Shown here piece by piece: positions 36,671 through 46,634 of a DNA stretch of 64,000 nucleotides. The stretch is from positions 1 to 64,000 of the forward strand of contig CAMAQR010000015.1 of NCBI GenBank assembly GCA_945860375.1, written 5' to 3'. This stretch comes from Pseudorhodobacter antarcticus (GTDB lineage Bacteria > Pseudomonadota > Alphaproteobacteria > Rhodobacterales > Rhodobacteraceae). The translations under genes and the position numbers were made by a program. The notes under the pieces are model-generated. The model saw only the letters and a list, made by a program, of their open reading frames with translations, ran no database searches and was not told the DNA's origin. Each line of letters starts with the position of its first letter. Position 1 is the stretch's first letter.

Positions 36671-38037
36671 TGGATGGCACCGTTCTAGTCGCCGATGATG
36701 ACCGCACCATCCGCACCGTGTTGACGCAGGCGCTGACCCGCGCGGGCTGCAAGGTGCATGCGACATCCAGCCTGATGACGCTGATGCGCTGGGTCGAAGA
36801 GGGCAAGGGCGATCTGGTGATTTCCGATGTCATCATGCCCGACGGCAATGGCCTTGAAGCGCTGCCACAGATTGCCAAGCTGCGCCCCGGCCTGCCTGTG
36901 ATCGTGATTTCAGCGCAAAACACCATCATGACCGCCATTCAGGCCGCCGAGGCCGAGGCGTTTGATTACCTGCCGAAACCCTTCGATCTGCCCGATTTGA
37001 TGAAGCGATCTGCCCGGGCGCTGGACCGCAAACGGCTGGCACCAAAGCCCGCGCTGGCCCCGCGCGAGGCCATGGATGATCTGCCTTTGGTGGGCCGCAC
37101 GCCTGCGATGCAGTCGCTCTACCGGCTGGTGGCGCGGGTGATGAACGCCGATCTGCCAGTGCTGATTTCGGGGGAGTCTGGTACCGGAAAGTCTTTGATT
37201 GCGCGCGCCATTCACGACTTTTCCGACCGTCGCAGCCAACCCTTCGTGGTGGCGCAGTCCGGTGATCTGGCGGGGATGGAAGGAATCTCGACCCTGCTGG
37301 CCCGCTCCAAGGGCGGCTCTTTGGTGCTGGATGAGGTGGCCGATTTTGACGACGACGCGCAGGCCCGGCTGGTGCGGATGCTGGATGTGATGGGCGATCA
37401 CGCGCCGCGCATCATGGCCACCTCGCAGGCCGATCTGGCCGTGAAGATGGAGGCGGGGCGATTCCGCAAGGATCTGTTTTACCGTCTGGGTGGCATCACC
37501 TTGCAAGTGCCGCCCCTGCGCGAACGCGTCGAAGACATCCCGCTGTTGGCCGAGCATTTTCTGGCGCGCGGAGAGCGTGACATGGGAAGCCAGCGCCGCC
37601 TTTCCGCCGAAGCTATGGCCATGGTGCGGGCCTATCCTTGGCCCGGCAATGTGCGCCAGTTGGAGAATACGTTGAAACGCCTGCTGGTGACGGCGACCGA
37701 GCCTGAAATCAACAAGACCGAGCTCGAATCAGCTTTGGGCGGTGCCGCACCTGCGCATGCGCCGCGCGGCGGGGTGATTGAGGGCGAGAAACTTTCGGCC
37801 TCGGTGGCGCGACATTTAAAGCGCTATTTCGATCTGCACGGCGGCCAATTGCCCCCAAACGGTGTTTACGACCGCATTTTGCATGAAATGGAGATCCCAT
37901 TGATCGAGATTGCGCTGGATGCCACTGGGGGCAATCAAGCCAAATGTGCCGATCTTCTGGGCATCAATCGCAATACCTTGCGCAAGAAGATCACCGACCT
38001 CGGTATTCGCGTGACACGCCGCCGCAAGCTGATGTAA
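36670..38037 (+). CDS. ntrC: nitrogen response regulator NtrC lacking GAFTGA
   Basis: This 455-residue regulator has a receiver domain with phosphoacceptor Asp53 ([10 protein letters not shown]), an AAA+ domain with Walker A GESGTGKS and Walker [11 protein letters not shown], and a Fis-type HTH ([19 protein letters not shown]). Between Walker A and B the sigma-54 contact loop GAFTGA is absent; the segment reads [20 protein letters not shown]. The same deletion is known in Rhodobacter capsulatus NtrC, which activates sigma-70 promoters. GAGGAG lies upstream of the ATG. It is directly downstream of ntrB. Confidence 0.95.
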   Translation: MDGTVLVADDDRTIRTVLTQALTRAGCKVHATSSLMTLMRWVEEGKGDLVISDVIMPDGNGLEALPQIAKLRPGLPVIVISAQNTIMTAIQAAEAEAFDYLPKPFDLPDLMKRSARALDRKRLAPKPALAPREAMDDLPLVGRTPAMQSLYRLVARVMNADLPVLISGESGTGKSLIARAIHDFSDRRSQPFVVAQSGDLAGMEGISTLLARSKGGSLVLDEVADFDDDAQARLVRMLDVMGDHAPRIMATSQADLAVKMEAGRFRKDLFYRLGGITLQVPPLRERVEDIPLLAEHFLARGERDMGSQRRLSAEAMAMVRAYPWPGNVRQLENTLKRLLVTATEPEINKTELESALGGAAPAHAPRGGVIEGEKLSASVARHLKRYFDLHGGQLPPNGVYDRILHEMEIPLIEIALDATGGNQAKCADLLGINRNTLRKKITDLGIRVTRRRKLM

Positions 38038-38070
38038 AACCGCCACAGAGCCCCGTGTCTGTTCGGTGAC

Positions 38071-40389
38071 GTGACAGATTGGGTACAGTATGTGGCGGGC
38101 AAGACGCAGTCGGCCCGCGCGTTTGGGGGAATGGTGGGAAGCGCTTATCGCAGCAGCACCTGGATCAGGCTGACCCGCTTGCGCCGCCAAAAGCGTGTGC
38201 AGACGGGCATGACCTTTGGTTTGGTCTTCCTTGGCCCGCTTTTGGCAGTGGCGACGTTTCTGGGGCTGGGGCCGTTTAATCTGGGCTCAAATTCGCAATA
38301 CCTGCGGCTCGTGCTGCTGGCAGATCTTGTTTATGTGCTTGTGGTGGCTGCCCTTGTGATGTCGCGTGTGACGCGGATGATCATGGACCGACGCCGCAAC
38401 TCTGCCGGATCGCAGTTGCATCTGCGGCTGACCGGCGTGTTCGGCATCGTGGCCTTGGTGCCAACGGTTCTGGTCGCCGTGTTCGCGGTTTTGACGGTGA
38501 ATATCGGGCTTGAGGGCTGGTTTTCGGACCGGGTCAGCAATGTGGTCAGCAATTCGCTGGCAGCAGCGCAGGCCTATGAGGATGAACACCGCCGGGCCTT
38601 GACCGAAGACGCGCAATCGCTGGCTGATTATCTTGAAGCCGCCAAGGAAGCGACGGCTTTGCTGCAAGACAGTCAGTTGCGCCCGGTGCTGACCCAAGGC
38701 CAAGCGGCAGTGCAGCGGGGTCTGCGTGAGGTGTTTTTGATCGACGGCGCCGGTACGTTGAAGACCCGGGGCGAACGGTCTTATCTCTTTGATTTTGAAT
38801 TACCTTCTGCCGATCAGATTGCCCAAGCCAAGACGGGCCAACTGGTGGTGATTGAAGATTGGGCCAATAATGAATTCCGTGCGCTGGTGCATCTTCCGGC
38901 CTTTGCTGACCGCTATCTTTACATCTCACGCGAGGTGGATGGCGGGATCTTGTCGCTTCTGGATGAAACCAAGGAAACCGTGCGGCTGTATCAGCAGTTG
39001 GAGTCCGAACGTGGGTCGGTGCTGTTCAACTTTGGTCTGTTGTATCTGGGCTTTGCACTGATCCTGATCCTGGCCGCTGTCTGGTTGGGCCTTTGGTTTG
39101 CCGAACGTCTGAGCCGCCCGGTGGGACGTTTGGCCTCGGCTGCGGCGCGGGTGGGTCAGGGGGATCTGGATGTGCAGGTTCAGGAAGAAGAAGGCGACGA
39201 CGAGATTGCCACTTTGGGACGCGTTTTCAATCAGATGACGCACCAACTTAAAGGTCAGCGCGAAGCGTTGGAGGGCAGTCACAACCAGACCGAACAACGC
39301 CGCCGCCTGTTTGACAGCGTGCTGTCAAACGTCACCGCGGGCGTGATGGGGTTGGACGCAGAAGGCCGGGTCGATTTTGCCAACCGCGCGGCCGAACGGT
39401 TGCTGGTGATCAGCGACGGCGCCACCGACCTGGCGCTTGCGGTGGCGGTGCCAGAGTTTGCGGCGCTGTTTGACCGGTTGCGTGATGGCGCGGGAAGCGC
39501 CGTGCAGGAAGAGGTGCGGTTGACGCGCAAAGGCAAATTGGAAAGCCTGCTGGTGCGGATGTCGACGCGGCGGTCAGAAATCGGGCTTGAAGGCTATGTC
39601 GTGGCTTTTGATGATGTCACCGAACTGGTGTCGGCGCAGCGGATGGCGGCTTGGGGGGATGTGGCCCGTCGTATTGCCCATGAAATCAAGAACCCGCTGA
39701 CCCCCATTCAACTGTCCGCCGAACGCATCAAGCGCAAGTTTCGAAGCCAGGTCAAAGAACCCGATGATCTGGAGCAGTACACGGATGTTATCATCCGTCA
39801 AACGAATGACTTACGCCGCATTGTTGATGAGTTTTCCAAGTTTGCGCGGATGCCGGAACCGGACCGTCGCGACAATGACCTGACGGCTTTGGTGCGTGCC
39901 GCCGTGATGTTGCAGGAAAACGGCCAGCCCAATGTGCGGTTTGTAAAGTCGCTGCCCGCCGCGCCGCTGGTTGTGGATTTGGACGCGACAATGATCGGTC
40001 AGGCTTTGACAAATCTGATCAAGAACGCCGGAGAAGCCACGGAAACCCTTATCGAAAAGGGCGCACCTGCGGGCTATGCGCCCGAAATCCACGTCTCGAT
40101 GCAGGCAGATGAGGCAGAAGTTGTCATCCGCATCAGTGACAATGGCGTGGGCCTGCCGCCGGATCGCGCCCGGTTGTTTGAACCCTATGTCACCACACGC
40201 GAAAAGGGCACCGGTCTGGGCCTGCCCATTGTCAAGAAGATCATTGAAGAACATGGCGGTACGCTGTCTTTGGAAGACGCGCCCGCCTTTGATGCAACAG
40301 CCCATTTCGGGGCGATGGCGGTCATCCGCCTGCCCAGAACGCCGCGCAAGCGGGCGGGCAAACAGGCCGCAACCGGCCAGGGGGTATGA
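38071..40389 (+). CDS. ntrY: membrane sensor kinase NtrY
   Basis: This large 772-residue sensor has three N-terminal hydrophobic helices, a periplasmic loop, a fourth helix (about residues 325-345), a HAMP domain (SRPVGRLASAAARVGQGDLD), a PAS domain, an H-box ([20 protein letters not shown]) and HATPase motifs (LIKNAGEA, DNGVGLP, GTGLGLPIV). NtrYX links nitrogen or redox status to nitrate assimilation and respiration. The frame starts at GTG 38071 with no good ribosome site. ATG 38131 (MVGSAYRS) is an alternative. The 3' end overlaps ntrX by 4 nt or 1 nt depending on the start used. Confidence 0.94.
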   Translation: MTDWVQYVAGKTQSARAFGGMVGSAYRSSTWIRLTRLRRQKRVQTGMTFGLVFLGPLLAVATFLGLGPFNLGSNSQYLRLVLLADLVYVLVVAALVMSRVTRMIMDRRRNSAGSQLHLRLTGVFGIVALVPTVLVAVFAVLTVNIGLEGWFSDRVSNVVSNSLAAAQAYEDEHRRALTEDAQSLADYLEAAKEATALLQDSQLRPVLTQGQAAVQRGLREVFLIDGAGTLKTRGERSYLFDFELPSADQIAQAKTGQLVVIEDWANNEFRALVHLPAFADRYLYISREVDGGILSLLDETKETVRLYQQLESERGSVLFNFGLLYLGFALILILAAVWLGLWFAERLSRPVGRLASAAARVGQGDLDVQVQEEEGDDEIATLGRVFNQMTHQLKGQREALEGSHNQTEQRRRLFDSVLSNVTAGVMGLDAEGRVDFANRAAERLLVISDGATDLALAVAVPEFAALFDRLRDGAGSAVQEEVRLTRKGKLESLLVRMSTRRSEIGLEGYVVAFDDVTELVSAQRMAAWGDVARRIAHEIKNPLTPIQLSAERIKRKFRSQVKEPDDLEQYTDVIIRQTNDLRRIVDEFSKFARMPEPDRRDNDLTALVRAAVMLQENGQPNVRFVKSLPAAPLVVDLDATMIGQALTNLIKNAGEATETLIEKGAPAGYAPEIHVSMQADEAEVVIRISDNGVGLPPDRARLFEPYVTTREKGTGLGLPIVKKIIEEHGGTLSLEDAPAFDATAHFGAMAVIRLPRTPRKRAGKQAATGQGV

Positions 40390-41789
40390 TGTCGAACATT
40401 TTGATCGTTGACGACGAGAAAGACATTCGCGAATTGATCGGTGATATCTTGAAGGACGAGGGCTATGCCATTCGACTTGCGGCCAATTCTGACGATTGCA
40501 TGGCCGAGATCAATGCCGATCCGCCCAGTTTGATGATCCTTGATATCTGGCTGAAAGACAGCCGGATGGACGGGATCGACATTCTGAAAACCGTCAAGCG
40601 CGACAACCCGGATATTCCGGTCGTGATCATCTCGGGCCATGGCAATATTGAAATTGCTGTCGCGGCGATCAAGCAGGGCGCTTATGACTTCATCGAGAAA
40701 CCCTTCAACATCGATCAGTTGATGGTGGTGGTGTCGCGCGCGATGGAGACCAGCCGTCTGCGTCGCGAAAACGCCGATCTGCGCCGCCGCGATGTGACCA
40801 GCAGCGAGATGTTGGGCTCCAGCCCCGCCTTCAAGAACCTGCGCGCGCATCTGGACAAGGTGACGAAATCCAACGGCCGGGTGATGCTGACCGGGCCCGC
40901 CGGGTCTGGCAAAGAGATGGCGGCGCGGTTCATTCACACCAATTCCGGGCGGTCCACCGCGCCTTTCGTGTCGGTGTCTTCGGCCACGATTGAACCTGAG
41001 CGCATGGAAGAGGTGCTGTTTGGTCGTGAAACGTCAGAACGCGGCATCGAGAAAGGTCTGTTGGAACAAGCACATGGCGGCGTTGTCTACTTTGACGAGG
41101 TCGCCGATATGCCACTGGGAACCCAGTCGAAAATCCTGCGCGTGTTGACCGAACAGCAATTCGCGCGGGCGGGGGGCAGTGACAAGGTGCGCGTCGATCT
41201 GCGGGTGATATCCTCGACCAACCGCGATTTGCGCAGTGAAATAGCGGCAGGGCGGTTCCGGCAGGAGTTGTATGACCGCCTCAATGTGGTGCCGATTGCC
41301 GTGCCGTCGCTGGCCGAACGGCGCGAGGATATTCCCGAACTGACGCGGCATTTCATCGACATGTTCCACCGCAGCCAAGGCCTGCCGTTGCGCGATCTGA
41401 CCTCGGAATCCGAGGCGATGCTGCAAACCATGCAATGGCCGGGCAACGTGCGACAACTGCGCAATGTGATCGAGCGGGTGCTGATCTTGGGCGATGGTGC
41501 GGGTCCGATCGAGGCGCGCGAATTGCCGGGGCATGAACCTGCCACCGACACCGGCGGCCGCATGGTGCTGGGCGGCGCAATGGCGACTCTGCCGCTGCGC
41601 GAGGCGCGCGAGGTGTTTGAACGCGAATATCTGCTGACCCAGATCAACCGCTTTGGTGGCAATATCAGCCGTACGGCGGGGTTTGTCGGGATGGAGCGTT
41701 CTGCTTTGCACCGCAAGCTGAAGTCTCTGGGCGTTGTCACCACCTCCAAATCCGGGCGCGGGGCCGAGGATGACGCGGACGACGGTTGA
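40389..41789 (+). CDS. ntrX: response regulator NtrX lacking GAFTGA
   Basis: This 466-residue regulator has a receiver domain (ILIVDDEKDIRELIG; Asp in MILDIWLKDS), an AAA+ domain with GPAGSGKEM as Walker A and VVYFDEVADM as Walker B, and a C-terminal Fis-like HTH (ISRTAGFVGMERSALHRKL). In place of the LFGHExGAFTGA loop the sequence reads LFGRETSERGIEKGLLEQA, so the sigma-54 contact is missing and Walker A is degenerate (KE instead of KT/S). The partner is NtrY, encoded immediately upstream. ATG 40386 or 40389 can start it. Confidence 0.94.
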   Translation: MSNILIVDDEKDIRELIGDILKDEGYAIRLAANSDDCMAEINADPPSLMILDIWLKDSRMDGIDILKTVKRDNPDIPVVIISGHGNIEIAVAAIKQGAYDFIEKPFNIDQLMVVVSRAMETSRLRRENADLRRRDVTSSEMLGSSPAFKNLRAHLDKVTKSNGRVMLTGPAGSGKEMAARFIHTNSGRSTAPFVSVSSATIEPERMEEVLFGRETSERGIEKGLLEQAHGGVVYFDEVADMPLGTQSKILRVLTEQQFARAGGSDKVRVDLRVISSTNRDLRSEIAAGRFRQELYDRLNVVPIAVPSLAERREDIPELTRHFIDMFHRSQGLPLRDLTSESEAMLQTMQWPGNVRQLRNVIERVLILGDGAGPIEARELPGHEPATDTGGRMVLGGAMATLPLREAREVFEREYLLTQINRFGGNISRTAGFVGMERSALHRKLKSLGVVTTSKSGRGAEDDADDG

Positions 41790-41847
41790 TTGACCCGAAG
41801 CAGCGGTTCTGCGATGCAACGGTGATGTCCAGACCCCGGAGGCTGAT

Positions 41848-43224
41848 ATGAAGGTGATTATATGTGGCGCGGGGCAGGTCGGCTGGCAAATTGCACGCCA
41901 TCTGTCGGGCGAGAAAAATGACGTCACCGTGGTGGACAACAACGTCGATCTCGTGCGGCGCGCCACGGAAACGCTGGATGTTCAGGGGGTTGCGGGCTTT
42001 GCAAGCTATCCTGACGTGCTGGAAAAGGCGGGTGCGCGCGACGCTGACATGATCATCGCGGCCACCTATTCGGATGAGGTGAATATGGTGACCTGTCAGG
42101 TTGCCCATTCGATCTTTTCGGTGCCGCGCAAGATTGCCCGGTTGCGCAGCCAATCCTATCTGGACGCGATTTATTCTGATCTCTACCGCCGCGATCACCT
42201 GCCGATCGACGTGGTGATCAGCCCGGAACGCGAGGTGGCCGAGGCCGCGTTGCAACGGTTGGCGGCCCCTGCGACCTTTGACACCGAAAGCTTCATGGGT
42301 GGCAAAGCACAGCTGTTGGGCATCGCCTTGACCGACGATTGCCCGGTGCTGAACACCCCGTTGCGGCAGTTGAACGAACTGTTTCCATCCCTGCGCGCCA
42401 TCGTCGTGGGGGTGCGCCGCAAGGGTCGGCTGTTTGCGCCCGATGCTGGCGATCAGCTGTTTGCAGAGGACATGATCTATGTCTTCACCCATTCCGAAGA
42501 CATCAACCGCGCGCTGGAGATTTTCGGGAAAAAGACCAAAAAACAAGAGCGTATCATCATCATCGGTGGCGGTAATGTGGGCCTTGCGGTGGCGATGGCG
42601 CTGGAGCGGCGCACCGACCGGGTGCGCGCCAAGATCATCGAGAAAAGCCGGGCGCGGGCGGAAAAAGCGGCGGACAGCCTGTCCCGCACCATCGTGCTGA
42701 ACGGTGATGGCATGGATATGGACCTGTTGATGGAGGCGGCGATTGACCGCGCCGATGCGGTTTTGGCGGTCACGGATGATGACAAGACCAACCTGCTGGC
42801 AGCGGTGCGCGCCAAGCAGGCGGGGTGCCCGATGGCGATTGCGCTGGTCAACGACCCGACGCTGGCGCCCTTGATGGGGCCGTTGGACATTGACGCCTAT
42901 ATCAACCCGCGCGCGACCACAGTCAGCTCGATCCTGCGCCATATTCGCCACGGCAAGGTGCGCGCGGTGTATTCGCTGGGGGATTCAGAGGCCGAGATGA
43001 TCGAGGCGCAGGTGCTGTCCACCTCGCCGCTGGCCGGGCGGTTGGTGCGCGAGGTGGAATTTCCCGAAGGCGTGCTGGTCGGTGGGGTGATGAAAGGCGA
43101 TAAGGTGCTGAAACCCACAGGCGATTTGCGGCTGGAGACGGGCGATGTGATCGCGCTGTTCTCGATGTCCAAGGACGTGCGCGAGGTGGAACGCCTGCTG
43201 CAAGTCTCGATCGACTTCTTCTGA
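41848..43224 (+). CDS. trkA: Trk potassium uptake regulator TrkA
   Basis: This 458-residue cytosolic protein has two RCK modules. Each has an NAD-binding Rossmann motif (VIICGAGQVGWQIA; IIIIGGGNVGLAVAMAL) followed by a TrkA-C domain. It gates the TrkH channel in response to NAD(H)/ATP. GGAGG lies 5 nt before ATG 41848. trkH follows after a single base, so they are co-transcribed. Confidence 0.96.
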   Translation: MKVIICGAGQVGWQIARHLSGEKNDVTVVDNNVDLVRRATETLDVQGVAGFASYPDVLEKAGARDADMIIAATYSDEVNMVTCQVAHSIFSVPRKIARLRSQSYLDAIYSDLYRRDHLPIDVVISPEREVAEAALQRLAAPATFDTESFMGGKAQLLGIALTDDCPVLNTPLRQLNELFPSLRAIVVGVRRKGRLFAPDAGDQLFAEDMIYVFTHSEDINRALEIFGKKTKKQERIIIIGGGNVGLAVAMALERRTDRVRAKIIEKSRARAEKAADSLSRTIVLNGDGMDMDLLMEAAIDRADAVLAVTDDDKTNLLAAVRAKQAGCPMAIALVNDPTLAPLMGPLDIDAYINPRATTVSSILRHIRHGKVRAVYSLGDSEAEMIEAQVLSTSPLAGRLVREVEFPEGVLVGGVMKGDKVLKPTGDLRLETGDVIALFSMSKDVREVERLLQVSIDFF

Positions 43225-43225
43225 C

Positions 43226-44731
43226 ATGATGCGCCGTTTGCTCGACCTGCCGCTGATTGTGATCCTGATGGGGGTGTCGGCGCTGGCGATGCTGTTGCCT
43301 GCCTCCCATGCGATGGTTTTGCGCGATTACACGGTGGCGCGCGGGTTTCTCTACTCTGCCTTCATCGTGGCGGTGCTGGTGGCGATGATCGCCCTTGCCA
43401 CCCTGAACCGCCGCAACCGCAATGCCGCGCGCGGGCATTTGTCGGCATTGGCCGGTGCCTATCTGGTGCTGCCGATCCTGTTGGCGCTGCCTTTGACGCA
43501 ATTGCGGCTGGGCATCAGCTTTGGCGATGCGTGGTTTGAGATGCTGTCGGATTTCACCACCACCGGGGCTTCGGTGTTTGATCCCGCGCTGCTGCCGCCT
43601 TCTGTGCATCTGTGGCGGGCCTTTGTTGGCTGGTTGGGCGGGTTTTACATCATTCTGATGGCGGTGGCGGTGCTGGCCCCGATGAACCTTGGCGGGGTAG
43701 AGGTGGTGACGGGCCGTGCTCCGGGGCGTGGGGCGGTTGGCACCTCGCAGATCACCCGGATCGCCGAACCGTCCGAGCGGATGCTGCGCTATGCCGCGCT
43801 GATCTTTCCGGTCTATGGCGGGCTGACTGTGCTTTTGTGGCTGGCGCTGATGCTGGCGGGCGATGACAGTCTGGTGGCGCTGTGTCACGCGATGTCGACG
43901 CTTTCGACCTCTGGCATCTCACCGATGGACGGGTTGCAAGACAGTCGGTCTGGGGTGATCGGCGAAGTGTTGATCTTCGGCTTCCTGATTCTTGCCTTGT
44001 CGCGGCGATTCATGCCGGGAGCGTCGGTGGTGGCCCAAGGCATGCGACGTGTGGATGATCCCGAGTTGCGGCTGGGGCTGACGCTGGTGGCGGTGGTGCC
44101 GTTGATTTTCTTTGCCTATCATTGGGTGGGTGCCGCGCCCGCCAATAGCACACATCCTGTCACCGCTTTGTGGGGCGGGGCGTTTTTGGCGATATCCTTC
44201 CTGACCACCACCGGCTTTGACACCGGATCATCACAGATTGCGATGGATTGGGCGGGTCTGCGCTCGCCGGGTCTGGTGCTGATGGGTCTGGCAATTGTCG
44301 GTGGCGGTGTGGCCACAACCGCGGGGGGGGTCAAACTGCTGCGCGTTTACGCCTTGATCCGACATGGCGAACGCGAGGTCGAACGGCTGGTGCATCCCAA
44401 TTCCGTAGGCGGCGCGGGCGTGGCGGCCCGGCAGATGCGGCGTGAGGGCGCTTATGTGGCTTGGGTCTTTTTCATGCTGTTCGCCCTGTCGATTGCGTTT
44501 TTTACCGCCTTGCTGACATTTGTTGGCCAAAGCTTTGAAACCGCGCTGGTTTTCGCCGTTGCTTGCCTGACCACCACCGGGCCTTTGGCGGGAAGTCTGC
44601 CGGATATGGTGGTGTCTTACGCCGATCTGGGTGCGGCCGAACAGGTGGTGCTGGGATTGGCGATGGTGGTCGGCCGGCTGGAAACGCTGGCCATCCTTGC
44701 GCTTTTGGCTCCAGACAGCTGGCGCGGCTGA
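43226..44731 (+). CDS. trkH: Trk potassium uptake channel subunit TrkH
   Basis: This 501-residue integral membrane protein has the repeated MPM architecture of TrkH/KtrB. Pore-loop-like segments are MLSDFTTTGASVF, CHAMSTLSTSGISPMD, SFLTTTGFDTGS and ACLTTTGPLAGS. It forms the K+ pathway with TrkA as regulator. The ATG is 1 nt after the trkA stop; a second ATG immediately follows. Confidence 0.95.
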   Translation: MMRRLLDLPLIVILMGVSALAMLLPASHAMVLRDYTVARGFLYSAFIVAVLVAMIALATLNRRNRNAARGHLSALAGAYLVLPILLALPLTQLRLGISFGDAWFEMLSDFTTTGASVFDPALLPPSVHLWRAFVGWLGGFYIILMAVAVLAPMNLGGVEVVTGRAPGRGAVGTSQITRIAEPSERMLRYAALIFPVYGGLTVLLWLALMLAGDDSLVALCHAMSTLSTSGISPMDGLQDSRSGVIGEVLIFGFLILALSRRFMPGASVVAQGMRRVDDPELRLGLTLVAVVPLIFFAYHWVGAAPANSTHPVTALWGGAFLAISFLTTTGFDTGSSQIAMDWAGLRSPGLVLMGLAIVGGGVATTAGGVKLLRVYALIRHGEREVERLVHPNSVGGAGVAARQMRREGAYVAWVFFMLFALSIAFFTALLTFVGQSFETALVFAVACLTTTGPLAGSLPDMVVSYADLGAAEQVVLGLAMVVGRLETLAILALLAPDSWRG

Positions 44732-44853
44732 AACCTGTGGCATGAATCGTGAATTTGGGGCTGGAATCTCTTGCTTTTGCACGACATATTGAATTCAGGG
44801 CGTGTCACGGGGGGCGCGTCTGCCAAGCGACTGACAACAAGGACAAGAAACCG

Positions 44854-45087
44854 ATGGCCGCTGATAAACAAAATTTGCAAGATGCCTTTCTGAACCATGT
44901 CCGAAAATCCAAGGTTCCGGTGACGATTTTTCTGATCAACGGTGTAAAATTGCAGGGTGTGATCACTTGGTTTGACAATTTCTGCGTGTTGCTGCGCCGT
45001 GATGGCCAGTCGCAGCTTGTCTACAAACACGCGATTTCCACCATCATGCCGGGAGGGCCGGTTAACCTTTATGAAGGTGAAGACTGA
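44854..45087 (+). CDS. hfq: RNA chaperone Hfq
   Basis: This 77-residue protein has the Sm1 ([22 protein letters not shown]) and Sm2 ([10 protein letters not shown]) motifs; residues QNLQD and KVPVTIFL in the N-terminal part match the poly(A)/distal binding region. It forms hexameric rings that pair small RNAs with mRNAs. The start [10 protein letters not shown] at 44854 is the family start; the longer frame to 44749 is unsupported. hflX follows with a four-base overlap or closely coupled start. Confidence 0.97.
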   Translation: MAADKQNLQDAFLNHVRKSKVPVTIFLINGVKLQGVITWFDNFCVLLRRDGQSQLVYKHAISTIMPGGPVNLYEGED

Positions 45088-46421
45088 TCTCTGATCTTCC
45101 AGAAGACGACGAAGACGAGCTGCTGTTCGAAGACGGTGGCATAGATGCCTATGAAACGGCAGAGGCGCCCACGCGCGCCTTTGTGCTGCATCCCGATCTG
45201 AAAACCGCGCATCACCGCCGCATGGCCGAGCACCGTCTGGCCGAGGCGGTGTCTTTGGCCGCCGCGATGCCGAACCTTGCGGTTCTGGGGTCAGAGGTGG
45301 CGCGTCTGGCGCGGCTGCATCCGGGGCATCTGTTTGGCTCCGGCAAGGTGGAAGAACTGAAGACCACGCTCAAGGCGCTTGAGATTGATCTGGTGCTGGT
45401 GGACGGGTCAGTGACACCCGTGCAGCAGCGCAATCTGGAAAAGGAATGGGGCGTCAAGCTTCTGGACCGCACCGGCTTGATCCTCGAGATTTTTGCCGAC
45501 AGGGCGCGCACCCGTGAAGGTGTGCTGCAGGTGGAACTGGCAGCCCTGTCCTACCAACGCACAAGATTGGTGCGGGCTTGGACCCATCTTGAACGCCAGC
45601 GCGGCGGCTTTGGGTTTGTCGGCGGTCCGGGTGAAACGCAGTTGGAATCTGACCGCCGCGCCATCGACGATCAGGTGATCCGTCTGAAGCGTCAGCTGGA
45701 CCGGGTCGTGAAAACCCGCGAGCTGCACCGCGCCTCGCGGCGCAAGGTGCCGTTCCCGCTGGTGGCGTTGGTGGGTTATACCAACGCGGGAAAGTCCACC
45801 CTTTTCAACCGGATGACCGGGGCGGATGTGTTGGCCAAGGACATGCTGTTTGCCACTTTGGACCCAACGATGCGCGGCGTGGTCTTGCCGTCCGGCCGCA
45901 AGATTATTGCCTCGGACACCGTGGGCTTCATCTCGGAACTGCCGACGCAGCTGGTCGCTGCTTTCCGTGCCACGCTGGAAGAGGTGTTGGAGGCCGACCT
46001 GATCTTGCATGTGCGCGACATCAGCCACCCTGAATCTGCCGAACAGGCCGCCGACGTGGCCGATATTCTGGCGGCTTTGGGCGTTGGTGCCGGGGTTCCG
46101 ATGTTTGAGGTCTGGAACAAACTCGATCTGGTCGACCCCAGCCAGCATGAGGCTTTGACGGTGCAAGCCACCAATCGCGCCGGCGTGTTCCCGGTTTCGG
46201 CGCTGACGGCTGAGGGCATCCCCGCACTGCTGGCCGCGATTTCGCTGAACTTCGATGAAGAGAAAACCGATCAGACCCTGTCTCTTGGCTTTGCCGAAGG
46301 CAAGCGCCGGGCTTGGCTGCACGGCGAGGGCGTCGTGTTGGATGAGGCGCAGAGCGAAGACGGTTGGCAAATCAACCTGCGCTGGACCGCCAGGCAGGAA
46401 AAACGGTACCTTGCCCTTTAG
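45084..46421 (+). CDS. hflX: ribosome-associated GTPase HflX
   Basis: HflX binds and splits stalled ribosomes. The G domain has G1 [10 protein letters not shown]3 DTVGF and G4 NKLD, preceded by the family's HflX domain with [10 protein letters not shown] and an RGG-type linker ([18 protein letters not shown]). The first ATG/GTG/TTG start is GTG 45183, but the conserved strand [12 protein letters not shown] begins upstream of it and the frame is open to a TGA at 45078. The best upstream start is CTG 45084, which overlaps the hfq stop (CTGA) and has AAGG upstream. From GTG 45183 the protein would be 412 residues; from CTG it would be 445. Confidence 0.88.
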   Translation: MISDLPEDDEDELLFEDGGIDAYETAEAPTRAFVLHPDLKTAHHRRMAEHRLAEAVSLAAAMPNLAVLGSEVARLARLHPGHLFGSGKVEELKTTLKALEIDLVLVDGSVTPVQQRNLEKEWGVKLLDRTGLILEIFADRARTREGVLQVELAALSYQRTRLVRAWTHLERQRGGFGFVGGPGETQLESDRRAIDDQVIRLKRQLDRVVKTRELHRASRRKVPFPLVALVGYTNAGKSTLFNRMTGADVLAKDMLFATLDPTMRGVVLPSGRKIIASDTVGFISELPTQLVAAFRATLEEVLEADLILHVRDISHPESAEQAADVADILAALGVGAGVPMFEVWNKLDLVDPSQHEALTVQATNRAGVFPVSALTAEGIPALLAAISLNFDEEKTDQTLSLGFAEGKRRAWLHGEGVVLDEAQSEDGWQINLRWTARQEKRYLAL

Positions 46422-46426
46422 AACGT

Positions 46427-46462
46427 GTTGCGTTCGATCCGGTTTGGCCGACGGAACGCAAC
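46427..46462 (+). terminator. inverted repeat after hflX
   Basis: GTTGCGTTC (46427-46435) pairs with GAACGCAAC (46454-46462) 5 nt after the hflX stop. The long loop and missing T tract make this only a weak terminator candidate. Confidence 0.35.
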
Positions 46463-46577
46463 CGTAACCGCAACAGACACCGGCACTGCCTGTCTCGGAT
46501 TTCCTACAACCTGACTCAAATTGCAGGAAATCCGCTCCAGATCTCTGAATCCAAGACAATTAATCTAAAATTCGGCT

Positions 46578-46625
46578 TCATCTTGGCGGAAATATCCCAC
46601 GGGGTGTGGGGGGGTGCCCCCCACC
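46578..46625 (+). repeat. dispersed AAATATCC repeat, copy 3, with GC hairpin
   Basis: TTCATCTTGGCGGAAATATCC is followed by a stem GTGGGGGG/CCCCCCAC (46607-46625), the same architecture as copy 2. It lies between the convergent hflX and penicillin-acylase genes. Confidence 0.75.
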
Positions 46626-46634
46626 TCCGCCAGA

